From an uncultured Erythrobacter sp. (lineage in GTDB: Bacteria; Pseudomonadota; Alphaproteobacteria; Sphingomonadales; Sphingomonadaceae): 64,000 nt of DNA. The translations under genes were made by a program, and so were the position numbers. The stretch lies in contig CANKYZ010000001.1 in NCBI GenBank assembly GCA_947488325.1, positions 186,001 to 250,000 on the forward strand, read 5' to 3'. Of the stretch, positions 34,299 through 45,661 are shown piece by piece; within the stretch, counting starts at the first letter, position 1; each line of letters opens with the position of its first letter. Below the pieces are notes generated by a model, which was not told the DNA's origin, ran no database searches, and saw nothing but the letters and a program-made list of their open reading frames with translations.

Positions 34299-35594
34299 AT
34301 GACACGTATACTCCATATCCTTGACCATTCGCTACCGCTGCACAGCGGATACACCTTCCGCACCCGCGCCATTTTGAAGGCGCAAGAGGCTGCAGGACTG
34401 GAAGTGCGCGGGATTACGTCGCAACGGCACAACCTTGAAGTTGAATGGTCCGATCACGAGGAATCGGGAGCAAGACAAGCCCCTGTCGAGGAGCGTTACG
34501 ACGGACTGACCTTTTACCGCACACCGGGTACGCCCAATGGGCCCATGCTGGTCGGGGAATTTCGTGAGATGGCCGCACTATCGTCTTCCATTCAGGCGCT
34601 GGCGAAACACTGGCGCCCCGATATTATTCACGCTCATTCCCCGGCTCTCAATGGCGGCGGCGCGTTGCGCGCAGCGCGGGCTCTTGGGATTCCAATCGTG
34701 TACGAAATTCGCGCCTTTTGGGAGGATGCTTCTGTCGGCAATCGCACCGGTACCGAAGGTTCAGCCAAATATCGTCTGACCCGCAGCTTGGAAACTCAGG
34801 TCGCGAGCCGGGCTGATGCGTTGTTCACTATCTGTCAGGGATTACGCGACGATTTGATCGAGCGCGGCATTTCTGGCGGCAAAATTGGGGTCATGCCCAA
34901 CGGCGTAGATCTAAATTTGTTTGGCGATCCTCCACCGCGTGACGAAAAATTGGGCGCGGAGCTGGGATTGGAAGCAGGTGCGCCAGTGATCGGTTATATT
35001 GGCAGTTTTTACGATTACGAGGGCGTCGATGACCTTATCGCAGCAATGCCGATACTGTGTAAACGCCAACCCGGCGCAAAATTGCTTTTGGTCGGTGCGG
35101 GCGAGATGGACGCAAAATGGCGCGCAGCGGCTGCAAAACTGCCAGACCCTGATGCAGTGATTTTTACCGGACGTGTCGCTCACTCCGAAGTAGAACGGTA
35201 TTACTCACTAATCGACGTATTGACCTATCCGCGCAAAGCCTCGCGGCTCACGGACTTGGTGACGCCGCTCAAACCTTTGGAAGCAATGGCCCAGCGACGC
35301 ATCGTTGCAGCCTCTGATGTCGGCGGACACCGCGAGCTTATCACTCATGGTCAAACCGGTTTTCTGTTCCCACCCGACGATCCCGCCGCCTGCGCCGCAG
35401 CATTGTCAGAAATCCTCGATACACGTGAGGAATGGGACGCAATTCGGGAACGAGGCGTAAGCCATGTCCGCGCCCGGCATGATTGGGCAACAAATGCACG
35501 ACGTTATCTCGACGTTTACCATCTCTTGCTAGCTGACCTTAGTCACGGCGATCGGCATTTACCGGAACCGTGTGAACAGGGCCTACGGGCATAG
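34299..35594 (+). CDS. Exosortase-A/PEP-CTERM-associated glycosyltransferase, GT4 family
   Basis: A 431-residue GT-B glycosyltransferase. The N-terminus ILHILDHSLPLHSGYTFRTR is characteristic of the exosortase-A-associated glycosyltransferase family, and the C-terminal GT4 region shows GYIGSFYDYEGVDDLI, KLLLVGAGEMDA and PLKPLEAMAQRRIVAASD (the E-x7-E-type nucleotide-sugar site is partly altered). It probably adds a sugar to a lipid-linked exopolysaccharide or to exported proteins. It is divergent from the ligase and small membrane protein; the exosortase itself is not in the window. Confidence 0.88.
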   Translation: MTRILHILDHSLPLHSGYTFRTRAILKAQEAAGLEVRGITSQRHNLEVEWSDHEESGARQAPVEERYDGLTFYRTPGTPNGPMLVGEFREMAALSSSIQALAKHWRPDIIHAHSPALNGGGALRAARALGIPIVYEIRAFWEDASVGNRTGTEGSAKYRLTRSLETQVASRADALFTICQGLRDDLIERGISGGKIGVMPNGVDLNLFGDPPPRDEKLGAELGLEAGAPVIGYIGSFYDYEGVDDLIAAMPILCKRQPGAKLLLVGAGEMDAKWRAAAAKLPDPDAVIFTGRVAHSEVERYYSLIDVLTYPRKASRLTDLVTPLKPLEAMAQRRIVAASDVGGHRELITHGQTGFLFPPDDPAACAAALSEILDTREEWDAIRERGVSHVRARHDWATNARRYLDVYHLLLADLSHGDRHLPEPCEQGLRA

Positions 35595-35647
35595 GGATAC
35601 AGCTTTCCCATTGCCCACTATACAGCAGTTGATGAGCAAGGGGCGAT

Positions 35648-36835
35648 ATGCGTCTTAAAAAACACATCGAGAAGCAGATGAACCAGACCGGCACGCAGCG
35701 CGCTCGGTCAAAAGCACGGTCGAACTCAATTGCGACACACCGTCTGTTCGTACCTATCCTCACAATCTGGGGTACCGCGTTTTTAGGTCTCGCCATTATT
35801 GTTCTGCCAACAAGCGCGATTGATCGGATGACCACGCTTTCTGGATTGGGTGTCTTGGGCGGAATGGCGAAATTTGCTTTCGCCAGCATTGCCGCGCTGT
35901 TTGGTGGCGGGCTAGGCTTTGTTATCAGTGCAGCATTTCGCGATCGTACAATCAAAGAAGACGAGAAGGTTTCTATTGTATCAGCAATAGCCTCACGGCG
36001 CGTGCAACCAATCGATCCTGTGATCGAGCTTGGCAGTGAAAGTCTAGACGCACCCATCGAATCCATACCGTTTACAGCAGAGGAAGATGGCGTATTCGAA
36101 GAACTCTACGCAGAGATGACTGACTCCGATGCTGATTCGGAAACCGATGAGGCGCGCGAGGGTGGGACTTCCGAAGCTGCCTCTGCGGAAAAGTCAGCTG
36201 AGGAGGCTGAACCTGCCGAGGCTGTCGCTGAAACAAAAATTTCCGACGCGACATACGCACCGGCCAATATTCCAATCCCCGCACTCGGCGATGGAACGAA
36301 GCAACCAATCGGTTCACCTGCATCAAATGGATCATGGAGCCTGACGCAATTCACGCCAGAATCCGGCACAGAATCAAAACCCGAGGCCAATAATGAAGTT
36401 CAATCAGAAAAGCCGATTGCGCTTGATCTGGGCGAATTTGCGGAGATGCCGGGCCGGAACGCTGTCTGGGTAGAAGAGCAATCAACGCAGGCTCCAGTGA
36501 GCAAGCAGCAGCCTCGGCCGGTTCCTGCGGAAAGTGCACTTGAAAAATTGCGACAAACCCCGACAGAAGAATTGAGTATCGTCCAAATGGTTGAACGGTT
36601 TGCCGGTGCTTTACACAATCATCAACAAGCGGAGCGCGCGCGCCAGCCAAAGAATACCGTTGGCCGCGATGCTGCTCTTGCCGAAGCATTAAAGGCGCTG
36701 ACCTTATTTACTGAGCGCGGCTTTGATAAAGCACCACCGCATGGCGTTGATGTAGAGGTCAGCAATCTTGGCCAGACCGAGCGTGAGTTGCGAGAGGCAC
36801 TGGTCAAACTCCAGACCTTGCGCGGTGCAGCCTGA
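35648..36835 (+). CDS. Membrane protein with acidic linker, unknown function
   Basis: A 395-residue protein. Two membrane helices near the N-terminus (FVPILTIWGTAFLGLAIIVL and ASIAALFGGGLGFVISAAF), then a long acidic, Ala/Glu/Ser/Pro-rich region (about residues 120-300), and a C-terminal region with two or three helices (LSIVQMVERFAGALHNHQQ, DAALAEALKALTLFTERGF). No domain is recognised. It follows the glycosyltransferase by 53 bp and may belong to the same envelope-glycan locus. Confidence 0.7.
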   Translation: MRLKKHIEKQMNQTGTQRARSKARSNSIATHRLFVPILTIWGTAFLGLAIIVLPTSAIDRMTTLSGLGVLGGMAKFAFASIAALFGGGLGFVISAAFRDRTIKEDEKVSIVSAIASRRVQPIDPVIELGSESLDAPIESIPFTAEEDGVFEELYAEMTDSDADSETDEAREGGTSEAASAEKSAEEAEPAEAVAETKISDATYAPANIPIPALGDGTKQPIGSPASNGSWSLTQFTPESGTESKPEANNEVQSEKPIALDLGEFAEMPGRNAVWVEEQSTQAPVSKQQPRPVPAESALEKLRQTPTEELSIVQMVERFAGALHNHQQAERARQPKNTVGRDAALAEALKALTLFTERGFDKAPPHGVDVEVSNLGQTERELREALVKLQTLRGAA

Positions 36836-36912
36836 AAATCGCGATTTCGACCCGATATCACCCATTGAGCACCGGCAAGCGTAATCAAACTAAAGACTAA
36901 CTTTCCAATCGT

Positions 36913-36948
36913 GTAATTTTGCTGCGTCTTTCGCGGTTGCAAAATTAC
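36913..36948. promoter_or_regulatory. Perfect 10-bp inverted repeat upstream of gltB
   Basis: GTAATTTTGC (36913-36922) and GCAAAATTAC (36939-36948) are exact inverted copies spaced by 16 bp, centred about 150 bp before the gltB start. It could be a binding site for a dimeric regulator of nitrogen metabolism such as an Lrp/AsnC or GntR/LysR-type protein, or an RNA hairpin in a leader. A GG-N10-GC pair at 36958-36971 resembles a weak sigma-54 -24/-12 element. Confidence 0.5.
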
Positions 36949-37081
36949 GATTCCGTCGGCAATAGGAATGCGAAACGAAGCGCGACCCGGCCCACTGGTC
37001 CGGTGCGCTCGCCATTCTGCCGCTGCTGCGAACGGCATATCGGTCGCAAGGCATCGGCATCTGACAGAACGGATTTTTACC

Positions 37082-40000
37082 ATGGGATACCCCACCTCCC
37101 AGGGTCTCTATGACCCAGCCAATGAACATGACGCCTGTGGAGTAGGTATGGTCGCCCATATTAAAGGCGAACGAAGTCACACGATTGTAGAGCAATCGCT
37201 CGAGATTTTGGCGAAGCTGGACCATCGCGGCGCAGTCGGTGCAGATCCGCTGCTCGGTGATGGCGCTGGGCTGCTGATGCAAATTCCAGATGCGCTAATC
37301 CAGCGTTGGGCGGCTGAACATGGCCATGAATTGCCCGAAATGGGCAATTACGCTGTGGCGATGTGTTTTATGCCGCAGGACGATGCGGCACGCGCATTTG
37401 TGGCTGAACGTTTTGCTGCATTCGCAGAAAAAGAAGGCCAACGCTTTATCGGCTGGCGCGATGTCCCGACCACGCGAGAAGGGCTGGGCGATGCAGTGAT
37501 CGCTTCGATGCCGGTCATACAACAGGCAATCATCGCTCGCGGAGAGAATTGTGCCGATCAGGACGCGTTTGAGCGCAAATTGCTGGCGATTCGCAAGCAG
37601 ACGCTGAACCCGCTCGCCAAACTGGCCGTGAAGCACAAGCTACCGAGCGTCACTGACACCTATATGCCCAGCGTTTCGACCCGCACGATTGTTTATAAAG
37701 GGTTGCTTCTCGCCACGCAGGTTCAGTCTTTCTACGACGATTTGCGCGATCCCGAATGCGTCAGCGCCTTTGGTCTCGTTCATCAACGCTTTTCGACCAA
37801 CACTTTCCCGAGCTGGCGGCTGGCTCACCCATTCCGCTACATCGCGCATAATGGTGAAATCAACACTGTGCGCGGAAATGTGAACTGGATGAATGCCCGC
37901 AGGCGCACGATGGAAAGCGAACTGCTCGGTCCCGATCTCGACAAGATGTGGCCGATCATTCCGCATGGCCAATCCGACACCGCCTGCCTCGACAATGCGC
38001 TCGAATTGCTGCTCGCCGGGGGATATTCGCTTGCTCACGCAATGATGATGCTGATTCCCGAAGCATGGAGCGGCAACGATTTGATGGACCCGGAGCGGCG
38101 GGCATTTTACGAATATCACGCGGCCTTGATGGAGCCATGGGACGGGCCAGCAGCGGTGTGCTTTACCGATGGCCGCCAAATCGGCGCAACATTGGATCGC
38201 AATGGGCTGCGACCGGCACGATTCTGCGTGACCAAAGACGATATCGTATGTCTCGCATCAGAAAGTGGCGTTTTGCCGTTTGCCGAGGAAGACATCATTC
38301 GCAAATGGCGTTTGCAGCCGGGTAAAATGTTGCTGATCGACCTCGAACAAGGTCGAATCATCGAAGATGCAGAACTGAAGGCAGAACTCACACAGTCCGA
38401 ACCTTACGCCAAATGGCTTGAGGAAGCGCAGTTCAAGATCGACGACATCCGCGAGATTGAGCCGGAACTTTCTGAAGTTCCCGAACACAGCACCACCTTG
38501 CTCCAACGCCAGCAAGCATTCGGCTACACACAAGAAGACGTTTCGCGTTTTCTTGAACCAATGGCAGTGAATGGCGACGATCCGATTGGTTCGATGGGCA
38601 CGGACACGCCGATTGCAGTCCTGTCTGACCGGGCGCGGCTGCTTTACGATTATTTCAAACAGAACTTTGCACAGGTCACCAACCCACCGATTGATCCGAT
38701 CCGTGAAGAGCTGGTGATGAGCCTGCTCTCGATGATTGGCCCGCGCCCGAATTTGCTCGGCCATGATGCTGGGACGCACAAGCGGCTGGAGGTCGAACAG
38801 CCTATCCTCACCAATCAAGAACTTGCCAAAATCCGCTCCGTCGAAGCGGTTCTTGATGGCGCATTCCGGTGCGAAACGATCGACATCACATGGGATGCAT
38901 CGCAAGGGCCCGAAGGGCTTGAACAAGCGCTAAAGGAAATGTGCTGGGCCGCGACCGAAGCGGTGTTGCAGGATCAGAACATCCTTGTCCTGTCCGACCG
39001 CGCGCAGAACGAAGATCGGGTGCCAATGCCCGCCCTTTTAGCAACCGCAGCGGTACACCATCATCTCGTGCGCCAAGGTCTCCGTATGCAGACCGGCCTA
39101 GTGATTGAAACCGGCGAAGCGCGCGAAGTGCACCATTTCTGCGTGCTCGCGGGATACGGCGCAGAAGCGATCAACCCCTATGTCGCGTTCGAAACACTAG
39201 AAGGCATTCGCGCTCGCAAACATCCAGAGATCACGACCGAACAGGTAGAGCAAAACTATATCAAAGCGATCGGCAAAGGCATTCGCAAGGTCATGTCCAA
39301 GATGGGCATTTCGACCTACCAATCTTATTGCGGCGCGCAGATATTTGATGCGGTTGGGCTATCGACCGCCTTTGTGGAGAAATACTTCACCGGCACCGCG
39401 ACGACTATCGAAGGCGCTGGCCTAGATCAGATCGCCGAAGAAAGCGTGCGCCGCCATGCGCAGGCTTATGGCGACAATCCGCTGTATAGGGGAATGCTGG
39501 ATACAGGCGGCATCTATCAATATCGCCTACGCGGTGAAGAACATGCTTGGACGCCCGAAAACGTGTCCCAATTGCAGCATGCCGTGCGCGGCAACAATGC
39601 AACGAACTACGAAGAATTTGCCAAATCTGTGAACGAGCAATCCGAACGACTGCTCACCATTCGCGGACTGATGGAATTCAAACCCGCCGGCCAAGCGATC
39701 CCGCTTGATGAAGTCGAACCAGCCAGCGAAATCGTAAAACGATTTAGCACTGGTGCGATGAGCTTTGGTTCGATCAGCCACGAAGCGCACTCCACCATGG
39801 CATTGGCGATGAACCGCATTGGCGGTCGTTCCAATACCGGCGAAGGCGGCGAAGAGCCGGTCCGTTTCCAACCGATGGAAAACGGCGATTCCATGCGCAG
39901 TCGGATCAAGCAAGTTGCGTCAGGACGCTTTGGCGTCACCACCGAATATCTGGTCAATTCCGACGATATTCAGATCAAGATGGCGCAAGGTGCGAAACCC

Positions 40001-41722
40001 GGCGAAGGCGGCCAATTACCCGGGCACAAGGTCGATAAACGTATTGGCGCAGTGCGGCATTCGACTCCGGGTGTGGGCCTCATCTCTCCGCCTCCGCACC
40101 ACGACATCTACTCAATCGAAGACCTTGCGCAATTGATCCACGATCTCAAGAACGTGAATACCGGCGCACGCATTTCGGTAAAACTCGTTTCTGAAGTGGG
40201 CGTGGGCACTGTGGCAGCGGGCGTTTCAAAAGCGCGCGCGGATCATGTCACGATCTCCGGCTATGATGGCGGGACAGGCGCATCGCCGCTCACCAGTCTT
40301 ACCCATGCGGGTTCCCCGTGGGAAATCGGTCTCGCTGAAACGCAGCAGACACTCCTGCTCAACGATTTGCGCAGCCGCATTGCGGTGCAGGTCGATGGCG
40401 GTCTACGCACTGGACGCGATGTCGCGATTGGGGCGCTACTCGGTGCGGATGAGTTTGGCTTTGCTACCGCACCGCTGATTGCTGCGGGTTGCATCATGAT
40501 GCGCAAATGCCATCTCAACACTTGCCCTGTTGGTGTCGCCACCCAAGACCCCGTCTTGCGCGCGCGCTTCACCGGCCAACCCGAACATGTCATCAATTAC
40601 TTCTTCTTCGTTGCCGAGGAACTTCGCGGCATCATGGCCGAAATGGGCTTCCGCACGATTGAGGAAATGGTGGGCCGGGTCGACCGGTTGGATACAGCGC
40701 GTATGCACCGCCATTGGAAAGCACGTGGGATCGACCTTTCGCGCATCCTCCATCAAGTGCCGCTCGCCGAAGGTGCCGCTTTGCATCAAACAGAGGGCCA
40801 GGATCACGGGCTCAGCGCGGCGATGGACAATGCTCTTATCAACGATTGCAAAGGCGCAATCTCGATGAAGAGCCCCGTTCAGATCGATCACGACGTCCGC
40901 AATGTAAATCGCACGGTCGGTGCCATGCTCTCTGGTGAGATTGCCAAGGCGCACGGACATGAAGGCCTTCCAGCAGACACAATTCGCGTCAATTTGACCG
41001 GGGTGGCAGGGCAGAGCTTTGGCGCGTGGCTTGCTCACGGTGTGACACTCGATCTGGTCGGTGATGCCAATGATTATGTCGGCAAAGGTCTGTCTGGCGG
41101 ACGGATCATTGTGCGCCCGCCAGAAAATGCTCCGCGTGCCGCTGGCGAAAACATCATTGTTGGCAACACGGTGCTATATGGTGCGATTGCGGGTGAAGCC
41201 TATTTCAACGGCGTCGCGGGCGAACGTTTCGCAGTGCGCAATTCCGGCGCAATTGCGGTGGTAGAGGGCGCGGGCGACCACGCCTGCGAATATATGACAG
41301 GTGGTGTGATAGTGGTGCTAGGCGCCACGGGCCGCAACTTTGCCGCTGGAATGAGCGGCGGGGTCGCGTATGTCTATGACCCCGACGGCACTTTTTCGGC
41401 TTTGGTGAATCACGCACAAGTCGACCTCCTGCCCATTTCGGCAGAGCCAGACATGAATGACGGAACGGGCAGGCCGCAGCAGCGCGGCACGTCGGTTCGC
41501 GATTTCGGCATGGGCGATATGTTGCGCCACGATGGCGAGCGTCTTCGTATCCTAATTGAACGCCACCAGCTCCATACAGGCAGCGATATGGCTTGCGAAC
41601 TGCTGGCAGACTGGGACGCGGCGCTTGGGCGTTTCGTCAAGGTTATGCCACGAGATTACCAGCGCGCGTTGGAGGCCATGGAGGCCGAGCGCGAAGAGGC
41701 CGCTTCGGTCGCGGCGGAATAA
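37082..41722 (+). CDS. gltB: Glutamate synthase (NADPH) large subunit
   Basis: A 1546-residue protein, the usual length. The N-terminal glutaminase domain begins at Cys19 in [16 protein letters not shown] after an 18-residue propeptide. The FMN/3Fe-4S synthase domain has TGGASPL-type [15 protein letters not shown] and the cluster motif [15 protein letters not shown] at about residue 1137, and the beta-helical C-terminal domain follows ([26 protein letters not shown]). It forms glutamate from glutamine and 2-oxoglutarate. The ATG at 37082 is chosen by family alignment. gltD follows 11 bp later. Confidence 0.97.
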   Translation: MGYPTSQGLYDPANEHDACGVGMVAHIKGERSHTIVEQSLEILAKLDHRGAVGADPLLGDGAGLLMQIPDALIQRWAAEHGHELPEMGNYAVAMCFMPQDDAARAFVAERFAAFAEKEGQRFIGWRDVPTTREGLGDAVIASMPVIQQAIIARGENCADQDAFERKLLAIRKQTLNPLAKLAVKHKLPSVTDTYMPSVSTRTIVYKGLLLATQVQSFYDDLRDPECVSAFGLVHQRFSTNTFPSWRLAHPFRYIAHNGEINTVRGNVNWMNARRRTMESELLGPDLDKMWPIIPHGQSDTACLDNALELLLAGGYSLAHAMMMLIPEAWSGNDLMDPERRAFYEYHAALMEPWDGPAAVCFTDGRQIGATLDRNGLRPARFCVTKDDIVCLASESGVLPFAEEDIIRKWRLQPGKMLLIDLEQGRIIEDAELKAELTQSEPYAKWLEEAQFKIDDIREIEPELSEVPEHSTTLLQRQQAFGYTQEDVSRFLEPMAVNGDDPIGSMGTDTPIAVLSDRARLLYDYFKQNFAQVTNPPIDPIREELVMSLLSMIGPRPNLLGHDAGTHKRLEVEQPILTNQELAKIRSVEAVLDGAFRCETIDITWDASQGPEGLEQALKEMCWAATEAVLQDQNILVLSDRAQNEDRVPMPALLATAAVHHHLVRQGLRMQTGLVIETGEAREVHHFCVLAGYGAEAINPYVAFETLEGIRARKHPEITTEQVEQNYIKAIGKGIRKVMSKMGISTYQSYCGAQIFDAVGLSTAFVEKYFTGTATTIEGAGLDQIAEESVRRHAQAYGDNPLYRGMLDTGGIYQYRLRGEEHAWTPENVSQLQHAVRGNNATNYEEFAKSVNEQSERLLTIRGLMEFKPAGQAIPLDEVEPASEIVKRFSTGAMSFGSISHEAHSTMALAMNRIGGRSNTGEGGEEPVRFQPMENGDSMRSRIKQVASGRFGVTTEYLVNSDDIQIKMAQGAKPGEGGQLPGHKVDKRIGAVRHSTPGVGLISPPPHHDIYSIEDLAQLIHDLKNVNTGARISVKLVSEVGVGTVAAGVSKARADHVTISGYDGGTGASPLTSLTHAGSPWEIGLAETQQTLLLNDLRSRIAVQVDGGLRTGRDVAIGALLGADEFGFATAPLIAAGCIMMRKCHLNTCPVGVATQDPVLRARFTGQPEHVINYFFFVAEELRGIMAEMGFRTIEEMVGRVDRLDTARMHRHWKARGIDLSRILHQVPLAEGAALHQTEGQDHGLSAAMDNALINDCKGAISMKSPVQIDHDVRNVNRTVGAMLSGEIAKAHGHEGLPADTIRVNLTGVAGQSFGAWLAHGVTLDLVGDANDYVGKGLSGGRIIVRPPENAPRAAGENIIVGNTVLYGAIAGEAYFNGVAGERFAVRNSGAIAVVEGAGDHACEYMTGGVIVVLGATGRNFAAGMSGGVAYVYDPDGTFSALVNHAQVDLLPISAEPDMNDGTGRPQQRGTSVRDFGMGDMLRHDGERLRILIERHQLHTGSDMACELLADWDAALGRFVKVMPRDYQRALEAMEAEREEAASVAAE

Positions 41723-41733
41723 GGGTCAGTATA

Positions 41734-43170
41734 ATGGGTAAGGACACCGGATTTCTCGAACTGGATCGACGTGAGCGCGATTATCTCGATCCAACCGAAC
41801 GCCTCGGCAATTACCGCGAATTCGTGGTTCAACCAGACGAAGGAACGCTAGCGAGCCAAGCATCGCGCTGCATGGATTGTGGCATTCCTTATTGTCACAA
41901 TGGCTGCCCTGTAAACAACATGATCCCGGATTGGAATCACCTCGTTTATGAGAAGGATTGGAAGAACGCGCTTGACCTGCTGCATTCCACCAACAATTTC
42001 CCTGAATTCACAGGCCGCATCTGCCCCGCCCCGTGTGAGGCAAGCTGCACACTCAATATCATCGACCAACCGGTCACGATCAAATCGATCGAATGTGCAA
42101 TTGTCGATCGCGGATGGGATGAAGGTTGGGTTACGCCGCAAGTGGCTGAGAAAAAGACTGGCAAATCGGTCGCCGTGGTCGGTTCCGGGCCAGCAGGCAT
42201 GGCCGCCGCACAACAACTCGCGCGGGCCGGACATTCAGTGACTTTGTTTGAAAAGAGCGACCGCGTTGGTGGGTTGTTGCGTTACGGGATTCCCGATTTT
42301 AAGATGGAAAAGCATCTTATCGCCCGACGTTGTATCCAAATGGAGGCCGAAGGGGTCGAATTTCGGACGAGTAAGGAAGTCGGCGTCGATGTCTCTTTCA
42401 AAAGCCTTGAAGAGAATTTTGACGCAGTGGTCCTTTCTGGTGGCGCAGAAGATGCACGGGGGCTCGCCATACCTGGTGCCGAGATGCCTGGCGTACGTTT
42501 GGCGATGGAATTCCTGACCCAGCAGAACAAACGCAATGCCGGCGATGATGAAGTGCGAGCAGCGCCGCGGGGGTCACTGCTTGCTACCGACAAACATGTT
42601 GTTGTCATCGGCGGCGGCGATACGGGTAGCGACTGCGTTGGCACATCAAACCGCCAAGGTGCAGCCAGCGTAACCCAGCTTGAAATCATGCCAAAACCCC
42701 CTGAAAAGGAAGACAAAGCTTTGACTTGGCCCAATTGGCCGCTCAAACTGCGCACCTCGTCCAGCCACGAAGAAGGCGTCGAGCGCGATTGGGCAGTCCT
42801 GACAAAACGTGTTGTTGGCGACGGTGAAACAATGACTGGCCTCGAATGCGCGCGGGTCGAATGGATCGATGGCCAACTGCGCGAGATCGCGGGCAGCGAG
42901 TTCACGATCAAAGCTGACCTCATCCTGCTCGCTATGGGCTTTGTCGGACCGAAAAAGGCTGGCTTACTTGAACAAACAGGCGTCGAATTGACGGATCGCG
43001 GTAATGTCTCCGCGAACACGGAAAACTACGCGACAAGTGTCGAAAGTGTCTTTGCATGCGGCGATATGCGGCGTGGGCAGAGCCTTGTCGTTTGGGCGAT
43101 TCGCGAAGGCCGCCAGTGCGCGCGCGCTGTGGACGAAGCATTGATGGGTGTGACTGATCTGCCGCGTTGA
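41734..43170 (+). CDS. gltD: Glutamate synthase small subunit
   Basis: A 478-residue FAD/NADPH subunit. N-terminal [4Fe-4S] Cys motifs are [14 protein letters not shown] and CPAPCEASC; the FAD site is [16 protein letters not shown] and the NADPH site [15 protein letters not shown]. It passes electrons from NADPH to the GltB synthase domain. The start at 41734 has AAGGG upstream, and it forms an operon with gltB. A weak hairpin with AGTGT/ACACT arms follows the stop at about 43192-43203. Confidence 0.96.
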   Translation: MGKDTGFLELDRRERDYLDPTERLGNYREFVVQPDEGTLASQASRCMDCGIPYCHNGCPVNNMIPDWNHLVYEKDWKNALDLLHSTNNFPEFTGRICPAPCEASCTLNIIDQPVTIKSIECAIVDRGWDEGWVTPQVAEKKTGKSVAVVGSGPAGMAAAQQLARAGHSVTLFEKSDRVGGLLRYGIPDFKMEKHLIARRCIQMEAEGVEFRTSKEVGVDVSFKSLEENFDAVVLSGGAEDARGLAIPGAEMPGVRLAMEFLTQQNKRNAGDDEVRAAPRGSLLATDKHVVVIGGGDTGSDCVGTSNRQGAASVTQLEIMPKPPEKEDKALTWPNWPLKLRTSSSHEEGVERDWAVLTKRVVGDGETMTGLECARVEWIDGQLREIAGSEFTIKADLILLAMGFVGPKKAGLLEQTGVELTDRGNVSANTENYATSVESVFACGDMRRGQSLVVWAIREGRQCARAVDEALMGVTDLPR

Positions 43171-43299
43171 GGCCACAGCCCTGCGACTAAGCGAGTGTGA
43201 ACACTTAGAATCTATTGACCTCTCAACTCGGTAATGGTTCACTAGAACAACCGAGAATGCGCAAGAACAACAATTGCGCAATTGGGAGAAGTAAAAGTC

Positions 43300-44646
43300 G
43301 TGAATCACTTTAACAACGGCAATACTTGGGCTTTGGGCTCATTGAGCAGTGCCGCCGCCTTGCTTGTGACGGCGACACCCGCATTTGCCGAATCGCCCAG
43401 CGATGTTGCGATGTCGAGCGAGGTTTTTGAACTCGCAGCTAACGGCGATGCGGATTTTGCCGTGCTGCCAGATAATGATCGCGTCGCACTCGCTCCGCAA
43501 ACCGAAGCCCCGACTGCAACTCAAGCCGCCGCACCAGCTGCACCGCTTCCCCCCAAACCAGTCGATCTGCGCATCGTTGCGTCACAATTCGTCGATGTCC
43601 CCGTCAGCGGTGATGCCAGTTCGACCGCCCGATATGCTGGTAGAGTCGATGGCTATCTCGAGGTGCGCGGTAGTGCTTTTGGTGGCCCCAGCAACCTGAC
43701 AATAAAGGTTCGCCCTGAATACAGTTGGGGCAGGGATTCAAACGGCGAAATCGGGCTTATCCCCGGCAATACCGCTCTATTCCGCCCCCAAGGTTCCGGC
43801 GATTTCGATCTCTCGGCAAGCGTCGAATACCAGTGGAATTCAGGTGCCACGCTTGAAGTTGGCAAAATCAATTTACTTGATATTGCTGGCGAACTGCCAA
43901 TCGTAGCCAGTGACGGCCACTTTGGCTTCCAAAATCTCGGTATTGCGCTACCGCCTACCGGCATTGTGCCCAACACGATAACGGGCGCAGCGCTGCTGGT
44001 TCCCAAAGGTAAGATGATTTACCGGCTCTGGGTGTTTGACCCCGATAGCCAGTATCAACGCACTGGATTTGAAACAGGGTTTGAAAGCGGCGTTGGCTTC
44101 CTTGCCTCGGCCGCGGTTCGAACACGTATTGGCGGAATGCCCGGCGTTTACAATGTCGCGCTTGCTGGATCGACCCGCGACCAATTCGCTGTCGACATTC
44201 TTCCCGTGGCACTCACTCCTCCACCGGGCGGAACGTTCGGGAATGAAAGCGGAGAGCTGGCTGTCCAGCTTTCAGCGTATCAATTCATCAAACTTTATCC
44301 AGAAGCACGCGGCAAAGGTTGGGGCATTCTTGCCCGTTTCCAAGCATCGATGGGCGATCCGACCTTCCTTGATTACTCTGGTTATTTCGGCGTTTCGGGC
44401 AATCCCCGTTTTCGCCCACAAGACCGTTTTGGCCTCGCTTATTTCCAATACTCGCTGACCGACGAACTGGTGGACGACATTGCGTTTCGCCTGGGTATCG
44501 AAGACGAGCAAGGCGTTGAAGCTTTCTACACCTACAGCTTCGCTGATGGCTTTGGCTTCACCGCGAATGTACAAGTGGTCGATAGCGCAATCGCGTTCCG
44601 ATCCACTGGGGTAACATTGGGCGCTCGGCTAACCGCTGCATTCTAA
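43300..44646 (+). CDS. OprB-like outer-membrane porin
   Basis: A 448-residue protein with a signal peptide (LGSLSSAAALLVTATPAFA), a Pro/Ala-rich linker to about residue 95 and a beta-barrel domain of the carbohydrate-selective OprB type: VDGYLEVRGSAFGGP, LEVGKINLLDIAGE, FALAYFQYSLTDEL-like FGLAYFQYSLTDELVDD and the terminal TLGARLTAAF ending in Phe. GTG at 43300 follows GGAGAAG; the in-frame TTG upstream would place the Shine-Dalgarno inside the gene. Substrate unknown. It is followed 1 bp later by a small exported protein. Confidence 0.8.
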   Translation: MNHFNNGNTWALGSLSSAAALLVTATPAFAESPSDVAMSSEVFELAANGDADFAVLPDNDRVALAPQTEAPTATQAAAPAAPLPPKPVDLRIVASQFVDVPVSGDASSTARYAGRVDGYLEVRGSAFGGPSNLTIKVRPEYSWGRDSNGEIGLIPGNTALFRPQGSGDFDLSASVEYQWNSGATLEVGKINLLDIAGELPIVASDGHFGFQNLGIALPPTGIVPNTITGAALLVPKGKMIYRLWVFDPDSQYQRTGFETGFESGVGFLASAAVRTRIGGMPGVYNVALAGSTRDQFAVDILPVALTPPPGGTFGNESGELAVQLSAYQFIKLYPEARGKGWGILARFQASMGDPTFLDYSGYFGVSGNPRFRPQDRFGLAYFQYSLTDELVDDIAFRLGIEDEQGVEAFYTYSFADGFGFTANVQVVDSAIAFRSTGVTLGARLTAAF

Positions 44647-44647
44647 G

Positions 44648-45340
44648 ATGGTCCGCAATGCCCTTCGTCTGCTCACGCTAAGTCTAGCGTTTGTGTTTCC
44701 TTCTAAGGCAGAAGAGCCGAACGGCAGCGCAGAGCGCAATGCAGATGCCGCAGAATTTGTCGGTCGCTATGACGGCAGTTCTTTTGAATCAGCGATGCGG
44801 ATGATCATTCGAGAAGACGGGACATTCGCATGGGGCTTGTCTGTCGGCGCGTTAGATTTGCGGGCCGAAGGTTCATGGCAACAAGACGGGCAGCGGATTG
44901 TTCTTACCAGCTACCCCGTTCCTGTAGCGCCCGAATTTCGAAGAGTCGGTTTTGAAATTGCCCCCAATGGACCACTGGTGAAGGTCGTCTGGGCCACAAA
45001 TGGTGAGCCATTCCAATACGCGAGCATCAATCTGACCTGCCACAATGGCGCAGAATTTTACGAACAAGTTTACGCTGAAGGTTGGTCTCCACCAGAAGGC
45101 GAATGCGATAAACCAGTTTCCCTTCGGCTCACCCAATCAATCCACGGCATCACATCTAAAGAGTATGATTTGTCGGGAGCATCCAATTCAGATGACGTTG
45201 GTACGCTCGTGGTAGAATTTCATCCCAACGACATCGGCGTCGCTGACTTTAGCGGGCTGATCGGTGTTTTGGAGGAAGGTATGCTCAAATTGCAAGGCGG
45301 GGAATGGCCGCTAGAATTGCGCAAATTGCCACCATCATAA
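44648..45340 (+). CDS. Exported protein of unknown function
   Basis: A 230-residue protein with a signal peptide (NALRLLTLSLAFVFPSKA). The first half (FVGRYDGSSFESAMRMIIRE, WGLSVGALDLRAEGSWQQDG) has the pattern of small beta-sheet lipocalin-like or TIGR-type exported domains with an internal Cys pair (LTCHNG and GECDK). No family is recognised. It starts 1 bp after the porin stop and is probably co-transcribed. It is convergent with the DksA-like gene and overlaps it by 6 bases. Confidence 0.7.
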   Translation: MVRNALRLLTLSLAFVFPSKAEEPNGSAERNADAAEFVGRYDGSSFESAMRMIIREDGTFAWGLSVGALDLRAEGSWQQDGQRIVLTSYPVPVAPEFRRVGFEIAPNGPLVKVVWATNGEPFQYASINLTCHNGAEFYEQVYAEGWSPPEGECDKPVSLRLTQSIHGITSKEYDLSGASNSDDVGTLVVEFHPNDIGVADFSGLIGVLEEGMLKLQGGEWPLELRKLPPS

Positions 45341-45661
45341 AGCGCATTTAACGCATGTCGCCACACTCGGATCATTGGCAAGCCGAGCATCCGCAATCTC
45401 TTCACCGCAGCTTACACAATAACCCCATTCACCCTCGTCAATCCGGCCTAGCGCGGCCTTGATCCGCACACGCTCTTGCACGCGTCGCCGTTCTTGCGCC
45501 TGCGCCATTGCCTGTTGTTGAATTGCGTCCATTCGGCTCAATCGCCCAACACTGTCCTGTTGCAGAGTAACAGGCGCGCGGGCTTCGTCGCTGATTCGGT
45601 CTTCTTCAGCGATTCCAACTTCGCGGGCGAGCAGTGCAACGCGGGCTTCATTCTCCGTCAT
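45335..45661 (-). CDS. DksA/TraR-family zinc-finger protein
   Basis: A 108-residue protein: an N-terminal helical coiled coil (ISDEARAPVTLQQDSVGRLS, AMAQAQERRRVQERVRIKAA) and a C-terminal four-Cys zinc finger (CVSCGEEIADARL and CVKC). It lacks the DxxDxA tip motif of full-length DksA, so it may bind RNA polymerase only as a TraR-like short form or serve another role. Its start overlaps the ung stop (ATGA), so the two form an operon. Confidence 0.88.
   Translation of the reverse strand: MTENEARVALLAREVGIAEEDRISDEARAPVTLQQDSVGRLSRMDAIQQQAMAQAQERRRVQERVRIKAALGRIDEGEWGYCVSCGEEIADARLANDPSVATCVKCAL

Noticed and set aside
36957..36972. Sigma-54 promoter for gltB
   Set aside because: Only GG-N10-GC is matched; the surrounding bases do not fit TGGCAC-N5-TTGC.
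42282..43019. 245-codon minus-strand frame in gltD
   Set aside because: A mirror of a conserved FAD/NADPH domain; Ser/Pro/Thr-rich shadow.
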